Assembly: GCF_002993335.1 (NCBI RefSeq)
Contig: NZ_PVNS01000006.1
Location: forward strand, 124,001 to 188,000
Length of the DNA: 64,000 nucleotides
Direction of reading: 5' to 3'
From: Alkalicoccus urumqiensis
GTDB lineage: Bacteria; Bacillota; Bacilli; Bacillales; Salisediminibacteriaceae
The notes under the pieces are model-generated. The model ran no database searches. It was not told the DNA's origin and was given only the letters and a program-made list of their open reading frames with translations. The first letter of the stretch is position 1. Every line of letters begins with the position of its first letter. The translations under genes and the position numbers were made by a program. This document shows positions 1-8,500 of this stretch, piece by piece.

Positions 1-2
1 TC

Positions 3-1697
3 GACGACGTAGACATCGACTACAGTGAGCTGCTTCAGCTTTACTTCGATGCGATCCAGGAAGCACAGCCTGAGTCCGTAGAAGAAGTACAAGCCGTACT
101 CACAGCTGTTCAAGAAGGTGTAGTAGCAGACGCAGTAGCGGATGCGGTTGAAGCGCCATCTAACGACAGCATCACTCGTGCGCAAGGTTTCATCGACTTC
201 TTCCTTTCTGACGAAGATGACATCGATGAGCTGGAAGAAGTACTTGCAGGTCTCGAAGATGTTGCAGCAATCAATGATGCGATCGCTGACGCAGATGATG
301 ATGCTCTGGTAGCTGCACTTGAAGATGCAGAAATCGAAGGTCTCGAGATTGGCGACCGCGATGCAGAAGAATTCGGTGACCTCTTCGAAGATGAAAGCTT
401 TGCTACTCTTGCGGACGTACAGTCCTTCCTTGATGAGGCGAATGAAGAGTTCATCGATGATGCTCTTGATACGCTGAATGACATCATCGAAGATGGTGAA
501 GTGGACGACGATGAAGATCTGGAAGCAGCTCTCACAGCTCTTGGTGTAGATACAGATGATGCATTTGACGATGGAGATGTTTTCGCTAACCTCTTTGCAG
601 GGACTACGTTCTCTTCCATTGAAGATGTTCGTGCCGCTCGTGACGAAGCGCGCCTCGTGAATCGTGTCAACACAACAACGAACCTAGATAGTGCATTCCT
701 GGAGCTTGAAGATGAGGACTACTTCAACCTTGGAACTACAGGTCGTTCGGACGTCACCCGCATCTTTGATGAACTGAATGATGAAGACTTCACTTCAGAA
801 GAAGATATCCGTGCTGCTCTTACTGAAGCTATCACAGCTTACAATGAGCGTCTGGATGGAGTTAACAATGCTTCCAGCATCGTGCAGACACGTGATGCTC
901 TTCGTGAAGCCGTTCAAGGATTCGATCAGCTCGAAGGTTCTACTCAGCTTGAGCTGGCTGAAAACTTCCGTGATGTTGTATTCACAGAAGATGCTATTGA
1001 TGATGACGACATTGATGCAGAATTCGACGAAGACCTTGGTCGTTATGTATTTGATAACCTTACTTCAGTAAGAAACCTACTTGCTGATGATGATGTTTCT
1101 GGTGTAGATGATGGCACTTTAGATACTTCTCTATCGTTCACCTCTCTAGCAGATTCAGAGGTAATTAACGCTGAAGAAGTTGACTCAGTTGATATCGCAG
1201 GCGAAGTCGAGAGCGGATCTACTGTTGCTGTATCAATTTATGAAGGTCAAACTGATAACTCTGGTGATGCAGATATCACTTTCACTACAACCTCCAACTC
1301 AGATGAAGAGTGGAGTGAGACAGTTGATCTTTCTGGATTTGCAGATGGAGATGTCTTCATTGAAGCAATTGCTACAAACATCTCAGGCGAAACAGATGAT
1401 GAGAATGTAACAGTGGAAATTGACACTGCTCTCAACGATCCTTCAGTTACATCCTCCTCTGCTACAGAAATTGTAGCCGATTTCGCTGAAGATGTGGCAA
1501 ATGTAAATGTTGGTACTGAAACTGGAGTGGACGTAACAAATGTTTCTACTGCCTCAAATGTAGTTACATTTACTATTGACGGTGCTGATACTGATACTGA
1601 CTCTTTCGAATTTACTGCTGAAGACACTAACGGCAACACTGGGTCTTACACAGCTGAATTTGATGGAACAGACACTTGGACTATCACAACTCCTTAA
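3..1697 (+). CDS. Acidic repetitive surface protein, C-terminal part (5' truncated)
   Basis: The reading frame is open from the left edge to the TAA at 1695-1697, so the gene starts outside the window and about 564 residues are visible. The first ~380 residues are helical, extremely rich in Asp and Glu, and built of degenerate repeats containing phrases such as SIEDVRAA, TSEEDIRAALTEA and NNASSIVQTRDALREA. The last ~185 residues look like one or two Ig-like beta-sandwich domains (VDIAGEVESGSTVAVSIYEG, then FTAEDTNGNTGSYTAEFDGT). No SLH, LPXTG or membrane anchor is visible at the C-terminus, so any anchor must lie upstream. The strong acidity fits a halophile's secreted or S-layer-associated protein. 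I recognise no named family; the extracellular location is inferred. A clear terminator follows. Confidence 0.8.
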   Translation, partial: DDVDIDYSELLQLYFDAIQEAQPESVEEVQAVLTAVQEGVVADAVADAVEAPSNDSITRAQGFIDFFLSDEDDIDELEEVLAGLEDVAAINDAIADADDDALVAALEDAEIEGLEIGDRDAEEFGDLFEDESFATLADVQSFLDEANEEFIDDALDTLNDIIEDGEVDDDEDLEAALTALGVDTDDAFDDGDVFANLFAGTTFSSIEDVRAARDEARLVNRVNTTTNLDSAFLELEDEDYFNLGTTGRSDVTRIFDELNDEDFTSEEDIRAALTEAITAYNERLDGVNNASSIVQTRDALREAVQGFDQLEGSTQLELAENFRDVVFTEDAIDDDDIDAEFDEDLGRYVFDNLTSVRNLLADDDVSGVDDGTLDTSLSFTSLADSEVINAEEVDSVDIAGEVESGSTVAVSIYEGQTDNSGDADITFTTTSNSDEEWSETVDLSGFADGDVFIEAIATNISGETDDENVTVEIDTALNDPSVTSSSATEIVADFAEDVANVNVGTETGVDVTNVSTASNVVTFTIDGADTDTDSFEFTAEDTNGNTGSYTAEFDGTDTWTITTP

Positions 1698-1758
1698 TAG
1701 CAACAAACGAAACGTTGCTCGATAACGTTCGCTTCTGAACGGAAACGAGCCGAAGATT

Positions 1759-1793
1759 CCCCTGTAGGCGCTCTGCCTGCAGGGGTTTTCTTT
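1759..1793 (+). terminator. Rho-independent terminator after the acidic surface protein
   Basis: A GC-rich hairpin (CCCCTGTAGGC, loop GCTCT, GCCTGCAGGGG) is followed by a T-rich run TTTTCTTT. It lies about 60 nt after the stop codon at 1697. Confidence 0.85.
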
Positions 1794-1853
1794 GAACCAA
1801 GGTGTCGAATTATTCTGTGAAATACAGAATTCCGGTCAACAGTCGCCGGCCGG

Positions 1854-2450
1854 GTGCCTGATCCTCCTGCGTCCAGGACCTTGCTGCAACAGGGTCGGGG
1901 CGAAGTCAGGTGAAGTCGTCCTGCATGAGCAGGGCGGGGCTCCTTAAAGACGGCTACGGTTAGGAAGACGAATCCATGACGAAGCAGGAAGAGGTAGAGG
2001 GCGGTTCGAATGAACCAGGCGTTAGCCGTCCTCCTGCCGGGGTGCGATCCCCGCGCAGCGATCCGGACAATTGACTGTTAAACGGGTCGTTCTCTTTGCT
2101 GGAGAGTGGAAACCTACGGTCGTTCAACGAAGGGATAGACAGCTTGGAACGTTTGAAGTTCTCTTTTCGGAGCTCGTGCAGGGGCGAGGAGGGAAAGAGG
2201 ATGGCTGCGGGCCCGTAGTAGCGAGGATGCACGCCGTTGGCATGCCTTTGGCAACAGAGGCAGAGGGGAAAACGTGTGGAGCAAAGGGGCCCAGTCTGTG
2301 ACTGCTTTGGACGAAGTGGGGGAGAGAGGGCACGTTTCTCCCCGTGCGGGGTTCAGAGAATCGCTGACGGATCGCCGTGTGCGGTGAAAGCCGCCTGCAC
2401 GGTGAAGGCCTGACCGAAAACCATGTCGTGGCATAAGGCAGGAATGGGGA
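1854..2450 (+). mobile_element. Group II intron remnant lacking its reverse transcriptase ORF
   Basis: About 600 nt without a convincing gene carry group II intron hallmarks. A GTGCC-type 5' end near 1854 is followed by domain-I-like text (AACAGGGTCGGGGCGAAGTC, GACGGCTACGGTTAGGAAG). The segment usual just before an intron ORF is present (GTAGTAGCGAGGATGC at 2217-2232, then GTGGAGCAAAGGGGCCC at 2275-2291). A domain-V-like hairpin at about 2371-2406 (CGCCGTGTGCGGT, GAAA, GCCGCCTGCACGG) carries a CGC triad, as in class C introns. The reverse transcriptase/maturase coding part is missing, so this is an ORF-less or degenerate copy. The exact ends are uncertain; the 3' end could be near 2450. Confidence 0.65.
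2429..2450 (+). repeat. 22-nt direct repeat, copy 1
   Basis: A motif beginning TGGCATAAGG and ending GGAATGGGGA is identical at 2429-2450 and 2820-2841. In both places it contains an in-frame TAA followed by an open frame of a start-less surface-protein fragment. It may be the 3' end (domain VI) of a group II intron or a recombination junction. Confidence 0.8.
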
Positions 2451-2790
2451 CACCCCGGAAGAACCGGCGGTAGGAGCCGGAACCAGCTTTGTAGAGGACG
2501 TCCTCCTCGTTTTTGATGGTGGAGACGGAGGTTTCCAGGTGCGGATGGATGTGGAGGACATGGCAGACGAGCCCTTTCTTGGGTTAACCAGGACGGACTT
2601 CACGAATCCGGTGCTGGATGAAGAGACAGGGTACTACGTCAACTCCGTCCATGATGAAGGAGACGGCCGGTACCGGGTGGTTGTGTATGCCGAGGCTCCG
2701 TTTGAGGAACCGACAGACGATGCCGCTCCTCTTACGATCGATGTGAAAAACACGACCATTTCTACAACCTGGGGCTTTGTCCGTCCGTAA
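2437..2790 (+). pseudogene. Start-less surface-protein C-terminal fragment 1
   Basis: The frame opens right after the TAA at 2434-2436 and runs 117 codons to TAA at 2790, encoding an acidic, beta-rich domain (for example EDVLLVFDGGDGGFQVRM and GDGRYRVVVYAEAPFEEP). No start codon with a ribosome binding site fits the beginning of the conserved frame; the first ATG, at 2539, lies inside the domain. It therefore looks like the severed 3' end of a larger secreted or S-layer-type protein rather than an intact gene. It directly follows the group II intron remnant. The protein family is not recognised. Confidence 0.55.
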
Positions 2791-2819
2791 GCCGGACTGT
2801 CTTTACATTTGGCACAGCA

Positions 2820-2841
2820 TGGCATAAGGCAGGAATGGGGA
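2820..2841 (+). repeat. 22-nt direct repeat, copy 2
   Basis: Identical to the motif at 2429-2450 and placed in the same relation to the second start-less fragment: the in-frame TAA at 2825-2827 is followed by the open frame. Confidence 0.8.
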
Positions 2842-3115
2842 AGGGCCATCAGAGAGCAGTTTTGCGTTCGTGGTTAATGACGACCCGGTGGACGACAACC
2901 AGGATGAAACGATCCTGCTGTTTCCGGAAGAGGAAGCGTGGCGGACGAACGTGACTCAGGTTCGCTCAGGCGCTACGGTGATTCCAGAGAGTGGATGGGA
3001 TGCAGGAACGCCTGGGGAAATCACGCTGGGTTACGTGTTCCCTGTGGGAACAACTATCGTCTACACGATCGTCTCCACCGGCTACCCGGACAAAGAGGTC
3101 ACGGTGACGTACTAA
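2828..3115 (+). pseudogene. Start-less surface-protein C-terminal fragment 2
   Basis: After the TAA at 2825-2827 the frame is open for 95 codons to TAA at 3115. It encodes an acidic beta-sandwich-like segment (SSFAFVVNDDPVDDNQDET, then GTPGEITLGYVFPVGTTIVY). The only early ATG (2870) lies inside the domain and has no ribosome binding site. Like fragment 1 it is preceded by the same 22-nt motif, yet its sequence differs from fragment 1. It is probably the tail of another exported protein gene. A good terminator follows at once, as if the fragment were once the end of a transcription unit. Confidence 0.55.
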
Positions 3116-3126
3116 ATGAAAAATGG

Positions 3127-3159
3127 GCACGCTTCCTTTTTAGGGAGGCGTGCTTTTTT
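3127..3159 (+). terminator. Rho-independent terminator
   Basis: Stem GCACGCTTCC pairs with GGGAGGCGTGC, followed by six T residues, immediately after fragment 2. Confidence 0.85.
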
Positions 3160-3194
3160 GCGTTCTACAACTTGAACGGAAAGGAGCACGACTC

Positions 3195-3749
3195 ATGACG
3201 ACCCAACGCGAAAACCAAACAACCAGCATTTCAGCCAAGCGCATCAGCCTGGAGCGTATCCAGCTTCTCCGGGAAGGAAGTCTTCTTTACGCGGACCGGA
3301 AGGTCCGTTCCCCGGCGGACGCGGAGGTGATCTTCCGCCGCTACCTGGGTCGGCCGGACCGGGAGTGCCTCGCGGTGCTCACCGTGAATGTGAAGCAGGA
3401 GCCGACGAGCCTCACGACCGCGCACATCGGGACGTTCACGGAGAGCGTGCTGCACCCACGGGAGGTGGCAAAGACCGCCGTGCTGCACAATGCGCAGGGA
3501 ATGCTTCTCTGCCATTACCATCCCTCGGACGATGCAACGCCTTCAGCGGACGACATCCGGGTGACAAAACGGCTGGAGAAAGCGTGCCAGGTGCTCGGCA
3601 TCAAACTGCAGGATCACCTGATCCTGGGGAAGAGATGTGTACGTCGCTCTACGAAAAAGGAGTCCTCCGACGGCGGGGAGAGAGTTTTGAATCCGTGTAG
3701 GAAAGAGAAACTCCCGACCGTACCTTGGGTAAACTCTCGACCTTTCTAA
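3195..3749 (+). pseudogene. RadC-like JAB/MPN-domain gene with a frameshifted 3' end
   Basis: The start ATG at 3195 sits behind AAAGGAG. The product resembles the short RadC (JAB metalloprotease-like) proteins common on mobile elements. The metal-binding signature reads HYHPSDDATPSADD, where family members usually have HNHPSGDPTPS, so the usual Gly is Asp. After DHLILG (codons near 3620-3635) the frame goes wrong. The expected tail is found in other frames: DVYVALRK in one, then SLYEKGVL ending at TAG 3700 in another. This implies one or two small indels, with the current frame running on to 3749 as an unrelated tail. RadC proteins of this type are of uncertain function despite the repair name. 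Next to the intron remnant it belongs to a patch of mobile-element debris. Confidence 0.7.
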
Positions 3750-4062
3750 CCAAAAGCTTTCAGGCTGGGGGAAACCCTGGTCTGGCAACAACCTTTCTTC
3801 CCTGCACTCCCGACCTTTCTTCATCAAGGGACGTGAGTTTTTTATGAAGGCAGCATTCAGCAAGTGAAAGGATCAATAAGCGTAAAGATGCTGGAGATAT
3901 TTTTCAAAAAGGAACACAGTACATAGTGGTCAATTACTACGTATACCTTTATTTTTCAAGAATTTGTATAGCAGCCTTATATATACTTAACGAACAATAG
4001 GTAAGAGGAAGGAATGCTCAGTAAGCAAAGACTGCTGCTTACATTGAAAGGGAGGTTTCCCA
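3750..4062. other. Intergenic region with a short threefold repeat
   Basis: No gene is supported. Near its start, and overlapping the end of the RadC remnant, a motif like ACTCYCGACCTTTCT occurs three times (about 3710, 3738 and 3806). The second half is AT-rich and presumably holds the promoter of the gene at 4063; no confident -35/-10 pair was found. Confidence 0.4.
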
Positions 4063-4611
4063 ATGGCGGAAAAAGAAATTTCCGGTGTTCTGAGAGATGT
4101 GACACGAAGCTGGGATAAGAATGCTATTCAAATTGATCTGAAGCAGGAGCTTCTGGTAAAGCGGACAAAGGTTTCCGGCCAGGAAGAATATGTTCACCTG
4201 TTGGCCGGAAACATCGCCTATCTTCAAGAATCGCTTTATCTCATTCAATCCGTAATCCATCGGAGTTTCGCTAGAAGACAGTCTCTTAATCGTGTGGAGG
4301 TACAAAATGAGATATACCGTGCCCTGCAGGAGCTGAAAGACAATCTTGACGTCTCTCTATCGGCGTATGAGGAGAAATTTAAAAAAGATACGCTCAGCGA
4401 GTCTACAACGGCTGCGGAAATTGCGTACAGCCAGGCTGTACTTCTTTATGCACTGCAGACGGCATTCCTATTCTTTCTCCTTGATCCAGAAAACAGGAAT
4501 CTTCTAAAGACGTTCTCCGTCTATCCGCCCGGCTATATCGTTTCGGCTGTAAATGAACATAGTACCTTTTACGCGAACCTATTGATGGATGAGTTGGAGC
4601 ATCAGATATAA
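4063..4611 (+). CDS. Hypothetical protein, mostly helical, 182 aa
   Basis: ATG at 4063 follows the ribosome binding site AAGGGAGG. The product has no signal peptide or obvious membrane span. It appears largely alpha-helical, with a basic, glutamine-rich middle (HRSFARRQSLNRVEVQNEI) and a hydrophobic patch near the end (LYALQTAFLFFLLDPENRN). I do not recognise the family. It lies 33 nt upstream of the secreted stalk-domain gene in the same orientation, so the two may be cotranscribed, but nothing in the sequence suggests a shared job. Confidence 0.75.
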   Translation: MAEKEISGVLRDVTRSWDKNAIQIDLKQELLVKRTKVSGQEEYVHLLAGNIAYLQESLYLIQSVIHRSFARRQSLNRVEVQNEIYRALQELKDNLDVSLSAYEEKFKKDTLSESTTAAEIAYSQAVLLYALQTAFLFFLLDPENRNLLKTFSVYPPGYIVSAVNEHSTFYANLLMDELEHQI

Positions 4612-4644
4612 GTCTGCTCGAAATCTAAAGTAGGGAGGAAGCAT

Positions 4645-5358
4645 ATGAAGACATTCGCAGCTGTGCTATTTGTCCTCTGTTTTGTTCTTTTTGGCTTCGC
4701 TGCCGCTGCTTCGGCGGAAGACAGACATATTGGGGTTACGATCAATGAGGAGCTGCAGGAGTATGATCAACCGGCGCTGCTTCGAGATGGCAGAACACTG
4801 GTGCCGATGCGCGGTATTTTCGAATCGATTGGTGCGGGAGTGACATGGGATCCGAAAACAAAAACAGTGACGAGTGTGAAAGATGGAGTTCTGGTCAAGC
4901 TCCCGATTGGTGAGCGTATAGCTTATATTAATGGAAGACAAATAACACTGGACCAGGGTGCACAGGTGATTAAAGGCAGAACGATGGTGCCTCTTCGTCT
5001 AGTTGCGGAAAGCTATGACGTTTCCGTCACTTATAATGCAGCGGAGTTTAGGGTGGAACTATGGAGTGATGATTATTACGGTTCGCCGCTGACCATTGAA
5101 GAAAAGCTTCTGCATGTTGCGGAAGAAGTCTCCGGAGGCTTGGGATATTACCGTTATTATTATGAAACACTCTCAGAGCGGAACTTTTATCATATTTATG
5201 TTAATGTGCCAGATGGAGGAGGGAATGAGAGAACAATCGCAGAATATATTATCGGCAGGGAATGGTACTACGGACCCTTGATTCATCTATATACCCGCGG
5301 TGTAGATCCAGATTTTTATCACATGAGATATATTGCATTAATGGGTCACTACGGCTGA
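4645..5358 (+). CDS. Secreted copper-amine-oxidase-N (stalk) domain protein
   Basis: ATG at 4645 follows GGGAGGAAGC. Residues 1-24 form a classical signal peptide ending ASA. Residues about 28-130 match the copper amine oxidase N-terminal 'stalk' domain: paired motifs DGRTLVPMRGIFESIGA and KGRTMVPLRLVAESYDVSV, each followed by a beta hairpin with VTWDPKTKTVT. This domain is common in cell-wall-associated proteins of Firmicutes and does not by itself imply oxidase activity. The remaining ~100 residues, rich in Tyr, form a short domain I do not recognise. A paralogous stalk domain occurs in the gene at 13573-14715. It is likely exported; its function is unknown. Confidence 0.85.
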   Translation: MKTFAAVLFVLCFVLFGFAAAASAEDRHIGVTINEELQEYDQPALLRDGRTLVPMRGIFESIGAGVTWDPKTKTVTSVKDGVLVKLPIGERIAYINGRQITLDQGAQVIKGRTMVPLRLVAESYDVSVTYNAAEFRVELWSDDYYGSPLTIEEKLLHVAEEVSGGLGYYRYYYETLSERNFYHIYVNVPDGGGNERTIAEYIIGREWYYGPLIHLYTRGVDPDFYHMRYIALMGHYG

Positions 5359-5432
5359 AGCCCCGGGACTATCTCACAAACATCAAACAATCTCTTGAAT
5401 TATCAAATAACTTGCGCTACACTTATACACAT

Positions 5433-5446
5433 GGAAAGCGTTTGCA
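5433..5446 (+). promoter_or_regulatory. cre-like operator 1 upstream of the amylase-pullulanase
   Basis: GGAAAGCGTTTGCA matches the catabolite-responsive element consensus TGWAANCGNTNWCA at 12 of 14 positions. It lies about 125 nt before the start codon. CcpA or a LacI-family maltose regulator could bind it. Confidence 0.55.
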
Positions 5447-5496
5447 CACGGAAAGAAAGTCAATCCCCCTGCAGCGCTTTTACTTTTCACCTTTTG

Positions 5497-5510
5497 TGCA
5501 AACGTTTTCA
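5497..5510 (+). promoter_or_regulatory. cre-like operator 2 upstream of the amylase-pullulanase
   Basis: TGCAAACGTTTTCA matches the cre consensus at 13 of 14 positions, 61 nt before the start codon and 64 bp from the first site. Two good sites suggest carbon-source control of starch degradation. Confidence 0.65.
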
Positions 5511-5571
5511 CCGATTGCACTAATCTGTGCAAAATTGCACAGGAAACTACACTACATAGGGAGGAAATGCC

Positions 5572-8500
5572 TTGAAGAAACGTGCGTTTACGAGACGATC
5601 GGCAATGATGATGACCGGTGTCATGGGACTCAGCGTACTGACGCCTTTTGCATCCGCCACAGCGCAGGAGCAGAACGACGATGCCCAGGTATCAACCCAG
5701 GCGGAGGAAATCGCAGACGGGGATCTGCGCATTCACTTTGACTCCGGGGAGACACCGAAAGAGGAAGTCGGCATCTGGCACTGGGCCGGGGTGGATGGAG
5801 AACCCGGCGGAGAATGGCCGGGAGAGACCCGCTACGAAGAAGGCAATGATACCGATTTTGGCCTGTATTTTGACGTTACCGTAGAAGAAGGAGCGGAAGC
5901 ACTTCAGTTTAACTTTAACAATGAAGCAGGTGACGCGATCACCGGTGACCTCCAGGTGGACATGCTTTCGGACGACGTGGATGAAGTGTGGATCGACGAA
6001 GACGAAAATGTCTACTACTACGAGCCGGAGACGCTTGCAGATGATACGCTCCGCGTCCACTTTGCCAAAGACGACGAGCAGTATGAGCCGTGGGGCTTCT
6101 GGGGATGGGGCGACGTGGCCCAGCCTGCAGAGGACTGGCCGATGGACAGCATTCCGTTTACCGATGAACAGACCGGGCCATACGGCGCCTACATTGACGT
6201 GGATCTTGCTGAAAACGCCGAAAGCATCGGGTTTCTCTTAAATCAGCGTGTGGACGAAGACGGCGCAGCCCAGTCCGGCGACATGAGCTTCGCCGATTTC
6301 GATACACACCAGCAGATTTTCCTGCAGCATGAGGATGACACGGTGTACACGAACCCATATTACGTCGCGGAGGACGCAGAAGAAGAACTAGACTACAAAG
6401 AAGGGGAAGAAGATATCTCCGTGGCAGGGTCCGTGTCCAATGAATTCCATCATGACCAGAACGCCGTATTGGAGCTTGACGTAACGAACAACTCCGAGCT
6501 CGACATCGTCGAAATGAGCGCGGATACGAGCGCACTCGGCGGGAACGAAAATCTGGAAATTGACCCGTACTTAGGCGCAGTAACCATCTCCGCCACGCAC
6601 GACACCGCACCGGGCACGTATGACATTCCTGTGCAGGTCGTCGATGAAACCGGCGGCGTCTACATGGGATCTGCAGAAGCGGTCGTCACGGAAAACACGA
6701 ATGATGACATCGACTGGGATGAGGAGAGCATCTATTTCATGCTCACCGACCGGTTCGCTGACGGGGATGCATCAAACAACGACCCGTACGGCTTAAACTA
6801 TGACGAACTCGCAGCGGATAACCCGCGCGGTGCCTATCAGGGCGGAGATTTCAAAGGGGTGACCGACAACCTCGACTACCTCGATGAGCTCGGCATCAGT
6901 ACGATCTGGATTACGCCGATCGTGGAAAACGTCGCACACGACGTCGAAGCGATGGCGCCGGAGAACGATCCATATTTCGGCTACCACGGCTACTGGGCAG
7001 CGGATTTTGAAACGCTGAACCCGCACCTTGGTACGCTTGAAGAATTCCATACGCTGATTGATGAGGCGGCTGCACGCGACATGAAGATCATGGTCGACGT
7101 CGTCTTAAACCACCCGGGCTATGGGGTGAAGGCGGAGGAACAGCTGTCAGAAGAGATCGCACCGCCGGGCTATCCGGATCAGGAGATCGTGGACCGTTTT
7201 GACGGCATGATCCGCGAATCGTCCGGTGCAGGAGACTTAAAGATGGAACTTTCCGGCCTGCCGGACTTTGAAACCGAGCGCTGGGACGTAAGCGAGCAGC
7301 TTGTGGACTGGCAGACGTCCTGGCTCGATAAGTCGACAACGGACAACGGAAACGCGATTTCTTCGTACCGCGTGGATACCGTTAAGCACGTCGATGATGC
7401 CACGTGGCAGCACTTTAAAAACGAACTGACGAAGAAGGATCCGGACTTTAAGCTGATCGGGGAGTCATGGGGTGCCGCCTCCGGCAATGACATGGGCTAC
7501 CTGAACACCGGCACGATGGATTCCCTGCTCGACTTCGGCTTTAAAAACATTGCGTCGACGTTTGCGGACGGCAACGTCGAGTCAGCCGAATCACAGCTGC
7601 AGGAGCGCAATGACTTCATCGAAAGCAACGCCCAGCTCGGGCAGTTCCTCGGAAGCCACGATGAGCCGGGCTTTAAGCACAACCACGGCGAAGAAGCGCT
7701 TCTTCTCGGCGCATCGCTTCAGATGACAGCGAAAGGCCAGCCGGTGATCTACTACGGCGAAGAGCTCGGACAGACGGGCGCGAACAACTGGCCGCAGTAT
7801 GACAACCGCTATGACCTGGACTGGGACGGCGTCGAAGGAAACGACACGCTTGCCCACTATGACAAGCTGCTCGAATTCCGTAATGCCAACCGGGAACTGT
7901 TTGCCCGCGGTGAACGCACACAGCTTGCCGGATCAGATGAGGACGGAACACTCGCTTTCGCCCGCACGTATAACGGCGATGCAGCGGCGGTCGCACTAAA
8001 CACGACCGGCAGCGCGGCAGACGTCACGCTATCCGTTGACGGCGATGCTGTTGTCACCGATCACTACAGCGGAGACACGTTTACAGCTGCGGACGGCAGT
8101 GTGACGGTTCCGGTACCTGCCGCAGCAGATGGCGGCACGGCGCTTCTTTCCATTGAAAACGGCACGTTCACCGGCGCGGATATGGATGAGAACACGGATG
8201 TCTCCGATATTCCGGAAAACCACCTGCGCGTCCACTACGCAGCAGAAGAAGGACAGAACATTGAAAATCTCGGCGTCTGGTACTGGGACGGCGCAGCCGT
8301 ACCTGCAGAAGAAAATGCTTCCTGGCCGGGAGAAGAGCGTTTCAGCACGGACAATACGACAAGCTTCGGTCCGTACTACGACATCGAGCTTGCCGAAAAT
8401 GCGGAATCGCTCAGCATGCTCGTGAACAACACCGGCGGCGACAACATTACCGGTGACGTCAATATCGAAATTATTTCCCAGGAAATGAACGAAATCTGGC

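Noticed and set aside
2071-2301. 76-codon frame in the intron region as a gene
   Set aside because: It lies within the group II intron remnant and resembles the stretch that precedes an intron-encoded reverse transcriptase; no start signal supports an independent gene.
2429-3115. Integron cassettes or a diversity-generating retroelement
   Set aside because: No attC-like sites, integrase, reverse transcriptase or template/variable repeat pair with adenine-specific changes is visible.
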